Shown here: positions 27,201 through 35,114 of the stretch, in pieces | How the letters are laid out: each line of letters begins with the position of its first letter | Numbering within the stretch: position 1 is the stretch's first letter | Origin: Oscillospiraceae bacterium | GTDB lineage: Bacteria; Bacillota; Clostridia; Oscillospirales; Acutalibacteraceae | DNA length: 64,000 nucleotides | Direction: 5' to 3' | Assembly: GCA_910574935.1 (NCBI GenBank) | Contig: CAJTCU010000013.1 | Location: 45,934-109,933, forward strand | Made by a program: the position numbers and the translations under genes | The notes under the pieces: generated by a model | The model's input: the letters and a program-made list of their open reading frames with translations, nothing else | Databases searched by the model: none | Told to the model about the DNA's origin: nothing

Positions 27201-28175
27201 ATGTGTACATGCGTGGCAATGAAAACCCAGGACGTATATTTTGGCCGTACTATGGACATTGACTACCGGTTTGGAGAGCGTGTGGTGGTTACCCCCCGGA
27301 ACTATTCCTTTGCCCTGAAAAACGGCGAGAGCTTTGAGACCTGGTACGCTATGGTGGGCATGGCCTCTGTGATGGATGGCTATCCCCTGTATGCCGAGGC
27401 CACCAACGAAAAGGGGCTGTCCATTGCCGGGCTCAATTTTCCTGGCAACGCCTATTACGGCGAACCTGTGCCCGGCCGGCTGAACCTGACCCCCTATGAA
27501 CTTATCCCCTGGGCCATGGGGAACTTCGCCACCATTGCAGAGCTGCGCCGGGAGCTAAAAAACGTTTGGCTGACCAACCAGCCTTTTGCCAAAAATCTGC
27601 CCCTGGCCCAGCTGCACTGGATGATTAGCGACGGAGAACAAAGCCTGGTGGTAGAGCAGACCCGCCAGGGTCTGAGCGTGTACGAAAACCCCATGGGCGT
27701 GCTCACCAACAACCCGGAGTTTCCTTTTCACCAAATGAACCTAAACAGTTATATGAACATCAGCTGCCAGCCGGCTCAAAACCGTTTTTCACGGCTGGTG
27801 GATTTAAAATCCTACGGACAGGGCATGGGGGCCATGGGGCTGCCAGGGGACGACTCTCCTACCTCCCGATTCATCCGAGCCAGTTTTTATAAGCTGAATT
27901 CCCAGTGCGACGGTACGGACGCAGGGTCCCTTTCTCAAATCTTCCATATTCTGGAGGGAGTTTCTATTGTGCGGGGCTCGGTGGTGGTCAGCGGCAGTAC
28001 CTGCAGCGTGACCACCTATACTTGCTGTGCCAACGCCACCCGGGGGGTTTACTACTATAAAACCTATGCCAATAGCCAGCTGACCGCCGTGCGCTTGACA
28101 GACGCTAACAAAAGCGCGGAAGCCCTTTCGATATATGAAATCGACGAGACCCCCCAGGTGCGGTATGTAAACTGA
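27201..28175 (+). CDS. bsh: Bile salt hydrolase (choloylglycine hydrolase family)
   Basis: N-terminal-nucleophile hydrolase, 324 residues, most like conjugated bile acid hydrolases, which release glycine or taurine from bile salts. After removal of Met1, Cys2 (MCTC) becomes the nucleophile. Arg16 and Asp19 in FGRTMDID, Asn in VLTNNPEF and Arg in SRFIRASF complete the usual active site. Overall wording (TPRNYSF, NEKGLSIAGLNFPGN, LHWMISDGEQSLVVEQT) parallels clostridial enzymes; penicillin V acylase activity cannot be excluded. No signal peptide is present. Ten bases past the stop a perfect promoter for the ABC-F gene begins. Confidence 0.9.
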   Translation: MCTCVAMKTQDVYFGRTMDIDYRFGERVVVTPRNYSFALKNGESFETWYAMVGMASVMDGYPLYAEATNEKGLSIAGLNFPGNAYYGEPVPGRLNLTPYELIPWAMGNFATIAELRRELKNVWLTNQPFAKNLPLAQLHWMISDGEQSLVVEQTRQGLSVYENPMGVLTNNPEFPFHQMNLNSYMNISCQPAQNRFSRLVDLKSYGQGMGAMGLPGDDSPTSRFIRASFYKLNSQCDGTDAGSLSQIFHILEGVSIVRGSVVVSGSTCSVTTYTCCANATRGVYYYKTYANSQLTAVRLTDANKSAEALSIYEIDETPQVRYVN

Positions 28176-28184
28176 AAAAAGCTC

Positions 28185-28213
28185 TTGACAACTACACGCA
28201 ATGCCGCTATAAT
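28185..28213 (+). promoter_or_regulatory. Perfect consensus sigma-A promoter of the ABC-F gene
   Basis: TTGACA (28185-28190), exactly 17 bases, TATAAT (28208-28213). It lies about 260 bases before the ABC-F start. Confidence 0.92.
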
Positions 28214-28219
28214 TTCTAT

Positions 28220-28470
28220 AAATTGAATGATGAGGTGAAAAGATGTTGAAGTAAGCTCAAAGAAAACCACAAAAATTCCACTGCTTTTAGGATTCATCCC
28301 TGAAGGCTGAGTTTTTGCCGGGTTTTTTTGGGCTGAGGGCCGCCTGCTGGGTGCGGGCTTGGCCTGTGCGCATCTTTTTCTTTTGCCTTTTGGGCCCTAG
28401 GTCTGTTAAAATTCGACAGCCCTTTTTTGTGCGCATACGTCCATCCCCGGCCAGATAGGAGGTATGCGCA
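28220..28470 (+). promoter_or_regulatory. Attenuator-like leader of the ABC-F gene with a three-codon upstream frame
   Basis: Some 23 bases after the presumed transcription start, GAGGTG (28232-28237) precedes a tiny frame ATG-TTG-AAG-TAA (28243-28254, peptide MLK). Downstream come a hairpin with a T-run (28399-28428) and a perfect 9-bp stem (TGCGCATAC 28430-28438 with GTATGCGCA 28462-28470). The loop of that stem holds the AGGAGG ribosome binding site, and its 3' arm abuts the TTG start. The word TGTGCGCAT also occurs at 28365-28373, allowing an alternative pairing. This is the layout of ribosome-mediated attenuation seen before antibiotic-responsive ABC-F genes; here it is inferred. Confidence 0.6.
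28399..28428 (+). terminator. Possible attenuator hairpin in the ABC-F leader
   Basis: AGGTCTGT (28399-28406) pairs with ACAGCCCT (28416-28423) with one mismatch, around a nine-base loop, followed by five further T. It lies before the ribosome binding site, so it could stop transcription prematurely. Confidence 0.6.
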
Positions 28471-30003
28471 TTGTTACAAGTAAAAGGCCTAACCATTACC
28501 ATGAGGAAGGACCTGCGGGTTCTGCTGCGGGACCTGGACTTTGCCCTGAACCCTGGAGATAAGATAGCCATCATTGGTGAGGAAGGGGATGGGAAGTCCA
28601 CATTACTAAAACTTTTATTCCATGAAACTTTAGTGGAGTCCTACGCCGACTGGGAGGGCTCTATTGCCAAAAAAGGAATGATTTTGGGCTATCTGGCCCA
28701 AGAGGTGTCCCCCCAGGAAGGGGCGCTGTCTGTTTACGAATACTGCTGTGCACAGCCAGGCTTTTTAGAGGCTAATCCTGCCGGGCTGGCCGCGGCCGGG
28801 GCCCCGGTGGGGGTTTCTCTGGAGGATTTTTACGCCCAGCGGCTGGTTTCCAGCCTTTCCGGCGGGGAAAAGGTTAAGCTGCGTATGGCCCTGCTTGGGC
28901 TGCGCCAGCCAGACGCCTACCTGCTGGATGAGCCCAGCAACGACCTAGACGTAGAGACCCTGGAGTGGCTGGAGGACTTTATTATACGCTGCCCCCAGCC
29001 GATGCTGTTCATCTCTCACGACGAGGTGCTGCTGGAAAAAACCGCCAACGCCGTGCTACACCTGGAGCAGCTGCGCCGCAAAACTCTGCCCCGCTGGACT
29101 CTGGCCCGGATGGGCTACCGCCAGTATGTGGAGGAACGCCTCCAGCGCTTCGGCCGCCAAGAGCAGGCCGCCAAAAAGGAGCGGGAAGAGGACCGCAAGC
29201 GCCAGGAAAAGCTGCGGAAAATTGAGCAGAAAGTGCAGCATCAGCTGGACGCCATCAGCCGCGCTAACCCCGCCGGGGGACGGCTGCTGAAAAAGAAGAT
29301 GAAGTCTGTGAAGAGTATGGAGCACCGCTTTAACCGGGAGCGGGAGGACATGACGGAATTTCCCGACACCGAGGAGGCCATCACCGTGGACTTTTCCCAA
29401 ACAGCTGCCCTGCCCTGGGGCAAGCCCGTGCTGGACCTGTCTTTGTCTGCCCTAGCGGCTCCGGACGGGGCCCTGCTGGCAAAAAATGTGGAGCTGCACC
29501 TGCGGGGACCAGAGCATATTTGCATCACTGGAAAAAACGGCGCGGGCAAGACGACCCTGCTGCGGCGCATTGCCCAAGAGCTGCTGCCCCGTGCTGACCT
29601 GAAAGCCGCCTATATGCCCCAGGACTATAGCGAGGCTGTGGACCAAAGCCTAACCCCTGTGGAGTTTTTGGCCCCCGGGGGCCAGAAGGTCCAGATCACC
29701 CAGGCAAAGACCTACCTGGGCAGCATGAAATACACCCCGGAGGAGTGCGCCCATAGCATTTCCGGGCTTTCCGGGGGACAAAAGGCCAAACTCTTCCTGC
29801 TGAAGATGATTTTGGACGGGAGCAACGTGCTGCTTCTGGATGAACCCACCCGCAATTTCAGCCCCTTGTCTGGACCGGTGATCCGGGCCATGCTGCGAGA
29901 TTTTAGGGGCTGCGTGATCAGCGTATCCCACGACCGGAAATTTATTTCCGAGGCTGGGGGCCAGCTGTACCGGCTGGGACCCCAAGGCCTGGAAAATGGT
30001 TGA
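28471..30003 (+). CDS. ABC-F family ATPase (ribosome-acting)
   Basis: Soluble twin-cassette ATPase of the ABC-F family, 510 residues, with no membrane segments; relatives bind the ribosomal E site and can displace antibiotics or resolve stalls. Cassette 1 has Walker A GEEGDGKST (residues 36-44), signature LSGGEKVKLRM and Walker B YLLDEPSNDLD. A long charged inter-domain linker (about residues 205-290, rich in Lys, Arg, Glu and Gln) follows. Cassette 2 has GKNGAGKTT near residue 354, LSGGQKAKLFL and LLLDEPTRNFSPLS. The DEPTRNFSP form replaces the usual DEPTNHLD. It begins at TTG, eight bases after AGGAGG. The attenuator-like leader suggests inducible expression. Confidence 0.92.
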   Translation: MLQVKGLTITMRKDLRVLLRDLDFALNPGDKIAIIGEEGDGKSTLLKLLFHETLVESYADWEGSIAKKGMILGYLAQEVSPQEGALSVYEYCCAQPGFLEANPAGLAAAGAPVGVSLEDFYAQRLVSSLSGGEKVKLRMALLGLRQPDAYLLDEPSNDLDVETLEWLEDFIIRCPQPMLFISHDEVLLEKTANAVLHLEQLRRKTLPRWTLARMGYRQYVEERLQRFGRQEQAAKKEREEDRKRQEKLRKIEQKVQHQLDAISRANPAGGRLLKKKMKSVKSMEHRFNREREDMTEFPDTEEAITVDFSQTAALPWGKPVLDLSLSALAAPDGALLAKNVELHLRGPEHICITGKNGAGKTTLLRRIAQELLPRADLKAAYMPQDYSEAVDQSLTPVEFLAPGGQKVQITQAKTYLGSMKYTPEECAHSISGLSGGQKAKLFLLKMILDGSNVLLLDEPTRNFSPLSGPVIRAMLRDFRGCVISVSHDRKFISEAGGQLYRLGPQGLENG

Positions 30004-30028
30004 CAATTTGGCATATATATGGTAAAAT
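30000..30028 (+). promoter_or_regulatory. Promoter of the small protein-FIST operon
   Basis: TTGACA (30000-30005, overlapping the ABC-F stop codon), 17 bases, TAAAAT (30023-30028). Confidence 0.8.
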
Positions 30029-30085
30029 TTGGTATGTTTTCAGGTTGTGTGTTCCTCATAAATCTCAAGAGAGAAGGTGAATTTA

Positions 30086-30286
30086 TTGGCAGGTCAGGTC
30101 TACAACATGATTAAGCAGGTCATTACCCAAAAAGGCAAGGGCAACCTTGTTATAGAAAACTCTGTACGGACAAAGATGTATCTGAAAGGAATTGCTGTAG
30201 ATAAATACACGGCAGTCTCTCCTGATGATCCGGCTACTATACAGAAGGTCCGCGAGGTTGCCAAAGAGTTTGGCATTATAGTTTGA
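30086..30286 (+). CDS. Small uncharacterised protein upstream of the FIST gene
   Basis: Cytoplasmic protein of 66 residues, unrecognised. It is basic in the first half (VITQKGKGNLVIENSVRTKM) and ends VREVAKEFGIIV, with no cysteine or membrane segment. TTG at 30086 is preferred because AAGGTGA lies six bases before it; the GTG at 30077 overlaps that site. It lies 40 bases before the FIST gene behind a shared promoter, so the two are likely expressed together and may work together. Confidence 0.7.
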   Translation: MAGQVYNMIKQVITQKGKGNLVIENSVRTKMYLKGIAVDKYTAVSPDDPATIQKVREVAKEFGIIV

Positions 30287-30325
30287 AACCCATAAAAAAT
30301 TGTAATATTAAGGGCGGGATAAATA

Positions 30326-31423
30326 TTGGCAGTCAAGACTGTTTTAATTAAAGGAACAAATAGCCAGGATATGGCGCGGCAGGCCCGCGAGGCCCTGGCC
30401 GGTTTTCAGCCAAAGCTATTGCTGTTTTTTGCATCCAGCGTGTATGAGCATCCCGAGGCTGCTCTGAAGGAGGCTTTTCCCAACAGCGAAGTGATCGGCT
30501 CCACCTCTCACAGCGAATACTGTAACGCAACCTTCACCAGCGGCGCGGTCAGCATTATGGCAGCGGACCAGGAGAGTGTGGAGGATGTTTGCGTTCGGGT
30601 AGTAGAGAACATTAGCACCGAGCCGGACCTGAAAGCGGTCCTGGAGGATATGCACAATTATTACGGCGGCGTGGACCAGGTTATTAACGATTACGAGAGC
30701 TACGTAGGTCTTGTTATCTTTGAGTCCAGCGCAAAATCCGAGGAGATCTTCATGGACCGCCTGGGCACAGTGACCGACCTTCTTTTTGTAGGCGGCTCTT
30801 CTTCTGCGGCGGACAGCGGCCAGTCACTGGTCTATGCCAATGGTCAAAGTTATAGCGGCGCGGCAGTGCTGGCAATTCTTAAAACCGTAAACGGCTACGA
30901 TGTGTTCAAGACCCAGAGCGCCCACATTCTATCAGAACGCAAGCTGCTGGTTACAAAGTCGGATATGCGCAACCGCATTCTTTACGAATTTGACGGCCGC
31001 CCCTGCGGCGAGGTATACGCCGAGGTCTTGGGCGTTCCCCAGGATGAGATTCAGAATTACTTTGTAAGCAATCCCCTGGGCGTTGTGGCGGACGGTGAAA
31101 TTTTCGTCCGCACCTTCAACCAGATTCAGGACGGCGGGATCACCCTGCACTGCGGCTTGCCGGAGGGGACGGAGATTAACGTTCTGAAAATTGGCAACAT
31201 CGTGGACGATACCAAGAAGGCGCTGGACCAGGCGATTACCTATCAGCCCGCTGGTTTGATTAACTTCAACTGCCTGTACCGTACTCTGGAAATCCAGAAT
31301 GAGAATCAGGTTGAGCCCTATTGTGCGCTCTTTGGGCAGTATCCCAGCATAGGATTTTCTACCAACGGCGAGGCATTTTTTGGACATATCAATGAAACAT
31401 CTACGGTTCTGGTCATAAAATAA
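30326..31423 (+). CDS. FIST-domain sensory protein
   Basis: Protein of 365 residues made of an N-terminal FIST domain (about residues 25-220, with VIGSTSHSEYCNATFTSGAV and LLFVGGSSSAADSGQS) and a C-terminal FIST_C domain (about 225-345, FVSNPLGVV, GLPEGTEINVLKIGN, LFGQYPSIGFSTNGEAF). FIST modules are thought to bind small ligands such as amino acids and are usually fused to chemotaxis or kinase domains. This one is free-standing, so its output partner is unknown. Start is TTG behind a purine-rich site. A perfect terminator follows. Confidence 0.88.
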   Translation: MAVKTVLIKGTNSQDMARQAREALAGFQPKLLLFFASSVYEHPEAALKEAFPNSEVIGSTSHSEYCNATFTSGAVSIMAADQESVEDVCVRVVENISTEPDLKAVLEDMHNYYGGVDQVINDYESYVGLVIFESSAKSEEIFMDRLGTVTDLLFVGGSSSAADSGQSLVYANGQSYSGAAVLAILKTVNGYDVFKTQSAHILSERKLLVTKSDMRNRILYEFDGRPCGEVYAEVLGVPQDEIQNYFVSNPLGVVADGEIFVRTFNQIQDGGITLHCGLPEGTEINVLKIGNIVDDTKKALDQAITYQPAGLINFNCLYRTLEIQNENQVEPYCALFGQYPSIGFSTNGEAFFGHINETSTVLVIK

Positions 31424-31450
31424 GCAATAGCCCCTATACGGTAGGTTTTG

Positions 31451-31482
31451 GGCAGCGCATTTGTAGAATGCGCTGCCTTTTT
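31451..31482 (+). terminator. Terminator of the FIST operon
   Basis: Eleven-base perfect stem GGCAGCGCATT/AATGCGCTGCC with a five-base loop and five T. Confidence 0.95.
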
Positions 31483-31666
31483 GTATGGAGAAGCCGCGTG
31501 CAGAGGCGGTTCCTTCCGTGGAATTTCAAGGACATTTGCCATGCCGCTTAAAAGGGGCCCTTGCACCATAAAAGCCCTTGTTGGAAACATCTACAAGAGC
31601 GCTTCCAGGAACCGACAAATTCATCCTCTGGACTGGTCTATAATAGAGTGGACAGGAGGGAGCGCC

Positions 31667-32509
31667 ATGACTGTTTATGCCGATGTACTGGTGATTGTCA
31701 ACCTTTACGTGGACCTTTTCCTCTTGCACTGTGTCCAGCGGTTTCTGCACCTGAATACCCGCTGGGAGCGGCTGGTACTGGGCGCCCTGGCAGGGGCCCT
31801 GACCGCCCTGACGGGGCTGCTTCCTCTGCCCCCCTGGGCCGGTCTGCTGGCAGCGGGGCTGGGCGCCTTGGCCGCTGCTGCGGGGGCCTTTGCCCCAGTG
31901 GGACGGCGGCTGTTTCTCCAGTGCTGGCTGTGCATGTGGCTGTTTTCTTTTTTGCTGGCGGGGTTTCTGCTGTTTCTTTTGCAGTTCGCGCCCCCTGGCT
32001 ACCTGGCTCTGGTGGGCGGCGCGGTGTACATAGATCTCTCTTTGCCCATGCTGTTTTTCTCCACTTGCGCCGCCTACCTGGTGTTTTGGCTGTTCCGGCG
32101 GCTGTTCTCCGGCCAAGGGGCCAGCGCCGAACCCCTGCGGCTGACCATTGCCCACCAGGGCCGCCAGGCAGAGCTTTTTGCCAAGGCCGACACCGGAAAC
32201 GCCCTGCGGGAGCCCTTTTCAGGTTTGCCTGTCATTGTCTGCCAAGCCAAGACTTTAAGCGGGCTGGCCCCAGCGGCGGCTGACGAGTTTCTGCGTTCCG
32301 GGGGCGCGGCAGAAGCTGGGGCGGGCCTGCGGCTGGTACCTTTCCAAACCCTGGGGGGCGACGGGCTGTTGCCTGCCTTTAAACCAGATCGGGTCGTAGC
32401 CGCAAAAACCGGCCAAGAACTGGAATGCTACCTGGCTCTTTCCGCAAAGCCCCTTTCCGCGGGGCAATTTTCCGCTATTTATAACCCGGAGCTGTTCCCA
32501 AAGGAGTAG
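31667..32509 (+). CDS. spoIIGA: Sigma-E processing peptidase SpoIIGA
   Basis: Membrane-embedded aspartic protease that removes the pro-sequence of sigma-E in the mother cell during sporulation. It has 280 residues: about five N-terminal transmembrane helices (residues 1-150), then a cytoplasmic protease domain with the catalytic triplet in AKADTGNALREP (Asp175). The ATG follows AGGAGGGA. Directly upstream lie a TATAAT (31639-31644) and a word resembling a Spo0A box (CCGACAAA at 31612-31619, reverse of TTTGTCGG), which would fit Spo0A control. The gene is followed 52 bases later by sigE, the standard arrangement. Confidence 0.95.
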   Translation: MTVYADVLVIVNLYVDLFLLHCVQRFLHLNTRWERLVLGALAGALTALTGLLPLPPWAGLLAAGLGALAAAAGAFAPVGRRLFLQCWLCMWLFSFLLAGFLLFLLQFAPPGYLALVGGAVYIDLSLPMLFFSTCAAYLVFWLFRRLFSGQGASAEPLRLTIAHQGRQAELFAKADTGNALREPFSGLPVIVCQAKTLSGLAPAAADEFLRSGGAAEAGAGLRLVPFQTLGGDGLLPAFKPDRVVAAKTGQELECYLALSAKPLSAGQFSAIYNPELFPKE

Positions 32510-32561
32510 CCCAACGCGCGCTCTTCCCCTCACCTACACCTAGAAAGGAACGTGATCTGTT

Positions 32562-33290
32562 ATGCTAAGCCAATTCCTCCTCTCTCTTCTTCCCCTTTGC
32601 CAGGGCTTTCTGCGGCGGTTCTTCTCTGCCTGGTGGGCCCAGCCCTGCCACTACATCAACGGCCCCGATACCCTGCCCCCGCCCCTGACCAAAGAGGAGG
32701 AAGCCCAGGTGATGGAAAATATCCGCAATGGCGTGCCCGGGGCCCGAGAGCCGCTCATCACCCACAACCTGCGGCTGGTGGTCTACATTGCCAAAAAATT
32801 TGAGAGCCCGGGGGCCAGCGTGGAGGACCTAATCTCCATTGGCACCATCGGGCTCATCAAAGCGGTAAACACCTTTCGGATAGAGAAAAATATCAAACTG
32901 GCCACCTACGCTTCCCGCTGCATTGAAAACGAGATCCTCATGCACCTGCGGAAAAGCTCTCAGCTGCGCAACGAGATCTCCATTGACGATCCCCTAAACG
33001 TAGATTGGGACGGCAACGAGCTGCTTCTCTCGGATCTTTTAGGCAGTGACCCAGACGCAGTAAACCAGGACATTGAGCAGGAGGCGGAACGCGACATGCT
33101 GCTAAGCGCGGTGGACCGCCTTTCCCCCCGGGAAAAAACCATTATGCAGCTGCGCTTCGGGCTGGCTTCCACCAAGGAACACACCCAAAAAGAGGTGGCC
33201 GACCAGCTGGGCATTTCCCAGTCTTACATATCCCGGCTGGAAAAGCGGATTATCACCCGGCTGCGCAAGGATCTGGAGAAGGCCAGTTAA
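32562..33290 (+). CDS. sigE: RNA polymerase sporulation sigma factor SigE
   Basis: Mother-cell sigma factor of 242 residues. The hydrophobic and amphipathic N-terminus (residues 1-28, [17 protein letters not shown]) is the pro-sequence removed by SpoIIGA. Region 2 ([49 protein letters not shown]) and region 4 ([38 protein letters not shown]) are complete. The ATG follows AGAAAGGA. sigG, often next in line, is absent; a minus-strand Nudix gene converges instead. Confidence 0.97.
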   Translation: MLSQFLLSLLPLCQGFLRRFFSAWWAQPCHYINGPDTLPPPLTKEEEAQVMENIRNGVPGAREPLITHNLRLVVYIAKKFESPGASVEDLISIGTIGLIKAVNTFRIEKNIKLATYASRCIENEILMHLRKSSQLRNEISIDDPLNVDWDGNELLLSDLLGSDPDAVNQDIEQEAERDMLLSAVDRLSPREKTIMQLRFGLASTKEHTQKEVADQLGISQSYISRLEKRIITRLRKDLEKAS

Positions 33291-33575
33291 TATTGAGCGT
33301 GAATGGCAAATGCTTTTCAGCGGTTTCAGGGCTCTGTTCAAGACTTGACCGCCCTTTGCCTCCAAAATCCGCACCCGTCGAAAAGGGCGCTGCTCCCCAC
33401 GAGAGACAGGGCAGCGCCGGCTGACGCAGGGAAGCTCCCCCGCTTACTTGGCAAAATTAAGCAATAGGAGATCCCACCGAACCAGCAGATGAGGCTGCGG
33501 GCCTACAAAACTTTTCCTGTTCCCTTGCCAGAACCTTGACTTTTCGTTTTCCCCTCCTCAAGGGGCGGAAAGCCC

Positions 33576-33992
33576 CTACATCACCTGCTCATAATAGGTA
33601 ATAAAGCTTTGCAGCACCTGTTTGTCATTTTCAAAGGTCACCCGATCCAGGGCCTGGGCCAGGGTGCACCACGCAATGGCAAGCACCTCCTCCTCTTGGC
33701 GGCGCAGTTCCCCGCCCGTGGGCTTAGCGGCAAAGTAGACCACATCCTTCATCACCTGGGGCTTGGGCGAATAGGTGACCACCTGGCGGAATTCTGTGTC
33801 CAGCTTCACCTTCAGCCCGGTCTCCTCCCATATCTCCCGGCGGGCAGTGTCCGCCTCGGTCTCTCCCTTTTCCACGTGGCCCTTTGGAAAGGCCCAGTGC
33901 TCCCCATTTTGGTGGCGGATGAGTAGTACCTGGGGCCTGCCCGCTGGATCTTCCTGCCATACCACGGCCCCACAAGATTTTTCCAGCTTCAT
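33576..33992 (-). CDS. Nudix hydrolase
   Basis: Pyrophosphohydrolase of 138 residues with a complete Nudix box (GHVEKGETEADTARREIWEE followed by TGL) at residues about 38-60, which binds magnesium and cleaves a nucleoside diphosphate linked to another moiety. The opening KSCGAVVW and the AFPKGHVE context resemble Ap4A hydrolases. The exact substrate is unknown. It lies between sigE and galM, convergent with the former and separated from the latter by a terminator. Confidence 0.92.
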   Translation of the reverse strand: MKLEKSCGAVVWQEDPAGRPQVLLIRHQNGEHWAFPKGHVEKGETEADTARREIWEETGLKVKLDTEFRQVVTYSPKPQVMKDVVYFAAKPTGGELRRQEEEVLAIAWCTLAQALDRVTFENDKQVLQSFITYYEQVM

Positions 33993-34015
33993 AAAAAAAC
34001 CTCCTTCTAATAAAA

Positions 34016-34053
34016 GGGAGGCCCGCGCCGGTAACCCAGCGCCCGGGCCTCCC
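34016..34053 (-). terminator. Terminator of the glk-galM operon
   Basis: GGGAGGCCCG (34016-34025) pairs perfectly with 34044-34053. On the minus strand the stem is followed by TTTTATT. Confidence 0.85.
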
Positions 34054-34058
34054 CTATT

Positions 34059-35111
34059 TTATTCTTGACTGACAGAGAATTTGTACTCGGTCTCGGTCAC
34101 AAAGGGCGTATCTTTTTGCAGAATACCCCCTGGGAAGTTCTGGTGGTTCACTGTGTCTGGGTAGAACTGGGTCTCCAGGCAGAAGGCCGTGTGGGGGCCC
34201 ATCTGCTGGCCATCCTTGCCCAGCACCCCTATAGGCGGCCTGTTAAAGGTATACAACTGCACCCCCGGCAGGTCGGTAAAGACCTCCATTACCCTGCCGC
34301 TCTTTGGCTCTCGGGCCTCGGCGATCTTCCGAAAACCGCTGCCCTGAGGACAGAAATTGTGGTCAAAGCCTCCGCACAGCTGAATCAAGTGGTCCTCCGC
34401 GAACATATCCTGCCCCAAAGGTTTCGGACTGCGGAAGTCCAGCGGGCCGCCATCCACCTGAATAAAACCGCCAGTGGGTATCAGCGCGTCGGTGACCTCT
34501 GTTACCTTTTGGGCGTTGATGGTCAGCACAGTGTCCAGCACGTCTCTTTGGGGGTCGCCTGACAGATTGAAAAAGCTGTGGTTGGTGGGGTTAAAGGGCG
34601 TGGCCTGGTCGCTGACAGCGCTGTAGCGGATGTGCAGCGCCCCTTCTGCTGTCAGCTTATAGGCGATCTCTGCTTTCAGGTTTCCAGGGAATCCCTCTTC
34701 GCCATCCGGGCTTTCCAGGGAGAAGGTGATCTCAGGCCAAGGCCCGTCCTCAAAATCCGCCTGCCATAGGGCCTGATGAAAGCCTCCCGGGCCCCCGTGC
34801 AGGGAGTTTTCCCCGTCGTTTTGGGCCAGGCGGTACTCTTTGCCCTCCAGGGTGAAACGCGCCCCGCCAATGCGGTTTCCCCAGCGGCCAATGGCAGTCC
34901 CATGAAAGTCGGCCCCAAAATACTCTTCCAGGGTCCGGTGGCCCAGCACCACATCTCCCATTTTGCCCTCCCGGTCTGGCACCAGCAGGCTGAGAATGCG
35001 GCAGCCATAGTCTGTCACTTTCATGGTCATGTTCCCAGCCGCCAGGGTGTAGGCATGGGCTTCCCGGCCGTCTGGCAAAACGCCAAACCGCTCTACCTTT
35101 ACGCCGCTCAT
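34059..35111 (-). CDS. galM: Aldose 1-epimerase
   Basis: Mutarotase of 350 residues, interconverting the alpha and beta anomers of glucose, galactose or other aldoses. The beta-sandwich shows RWGNRIGGARF near residue 77, the catalytic His in NPTNHSFFNLSGD near residue 176, and the catalytic Glu in FCLETQFYPDTVNHQNFP near residue 305. It is cytoplasmic. It starts three bases after the stop of the ROK kinase gene, so the two form an operon that prepares free hexose for phosphorylation. This supports the sugar-release enzymes at the left end of the window. Confidence 0.95.
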   Translation of the reverse strand: MSGVKVERFGVLPDGREAHAYTLAAGNMTMKVTDYGCRILSLLVPDREGKMGDVVLGHRTLEEYFGADFHGTAIGRWGNRIGGARFTLEGKEYRLAQNDGENSLHGGPGGFHQALWQADFEDGPWPEITFSLESPDGEEGFPGNLKAEIAYKLTAEGALHIRYSAVSDQATPFNPTNHSFFNLSGDPQRDVLDTVLTINAQKVTEVTDALIPTGGFIQVDGGPLDFRSPKPLGQDMFAEDHLIQLCGGFDHNFCPQGSGFRKIAEAREPKSGRVMEVFTDLPGVQLYTFNRPPIGVLGKDGQQMGPHTAFCLETQFYPDTVNHQNFPGGILQKDTPFVTETEYKFSVSQE

Positions 35112-35114
35112 AGC

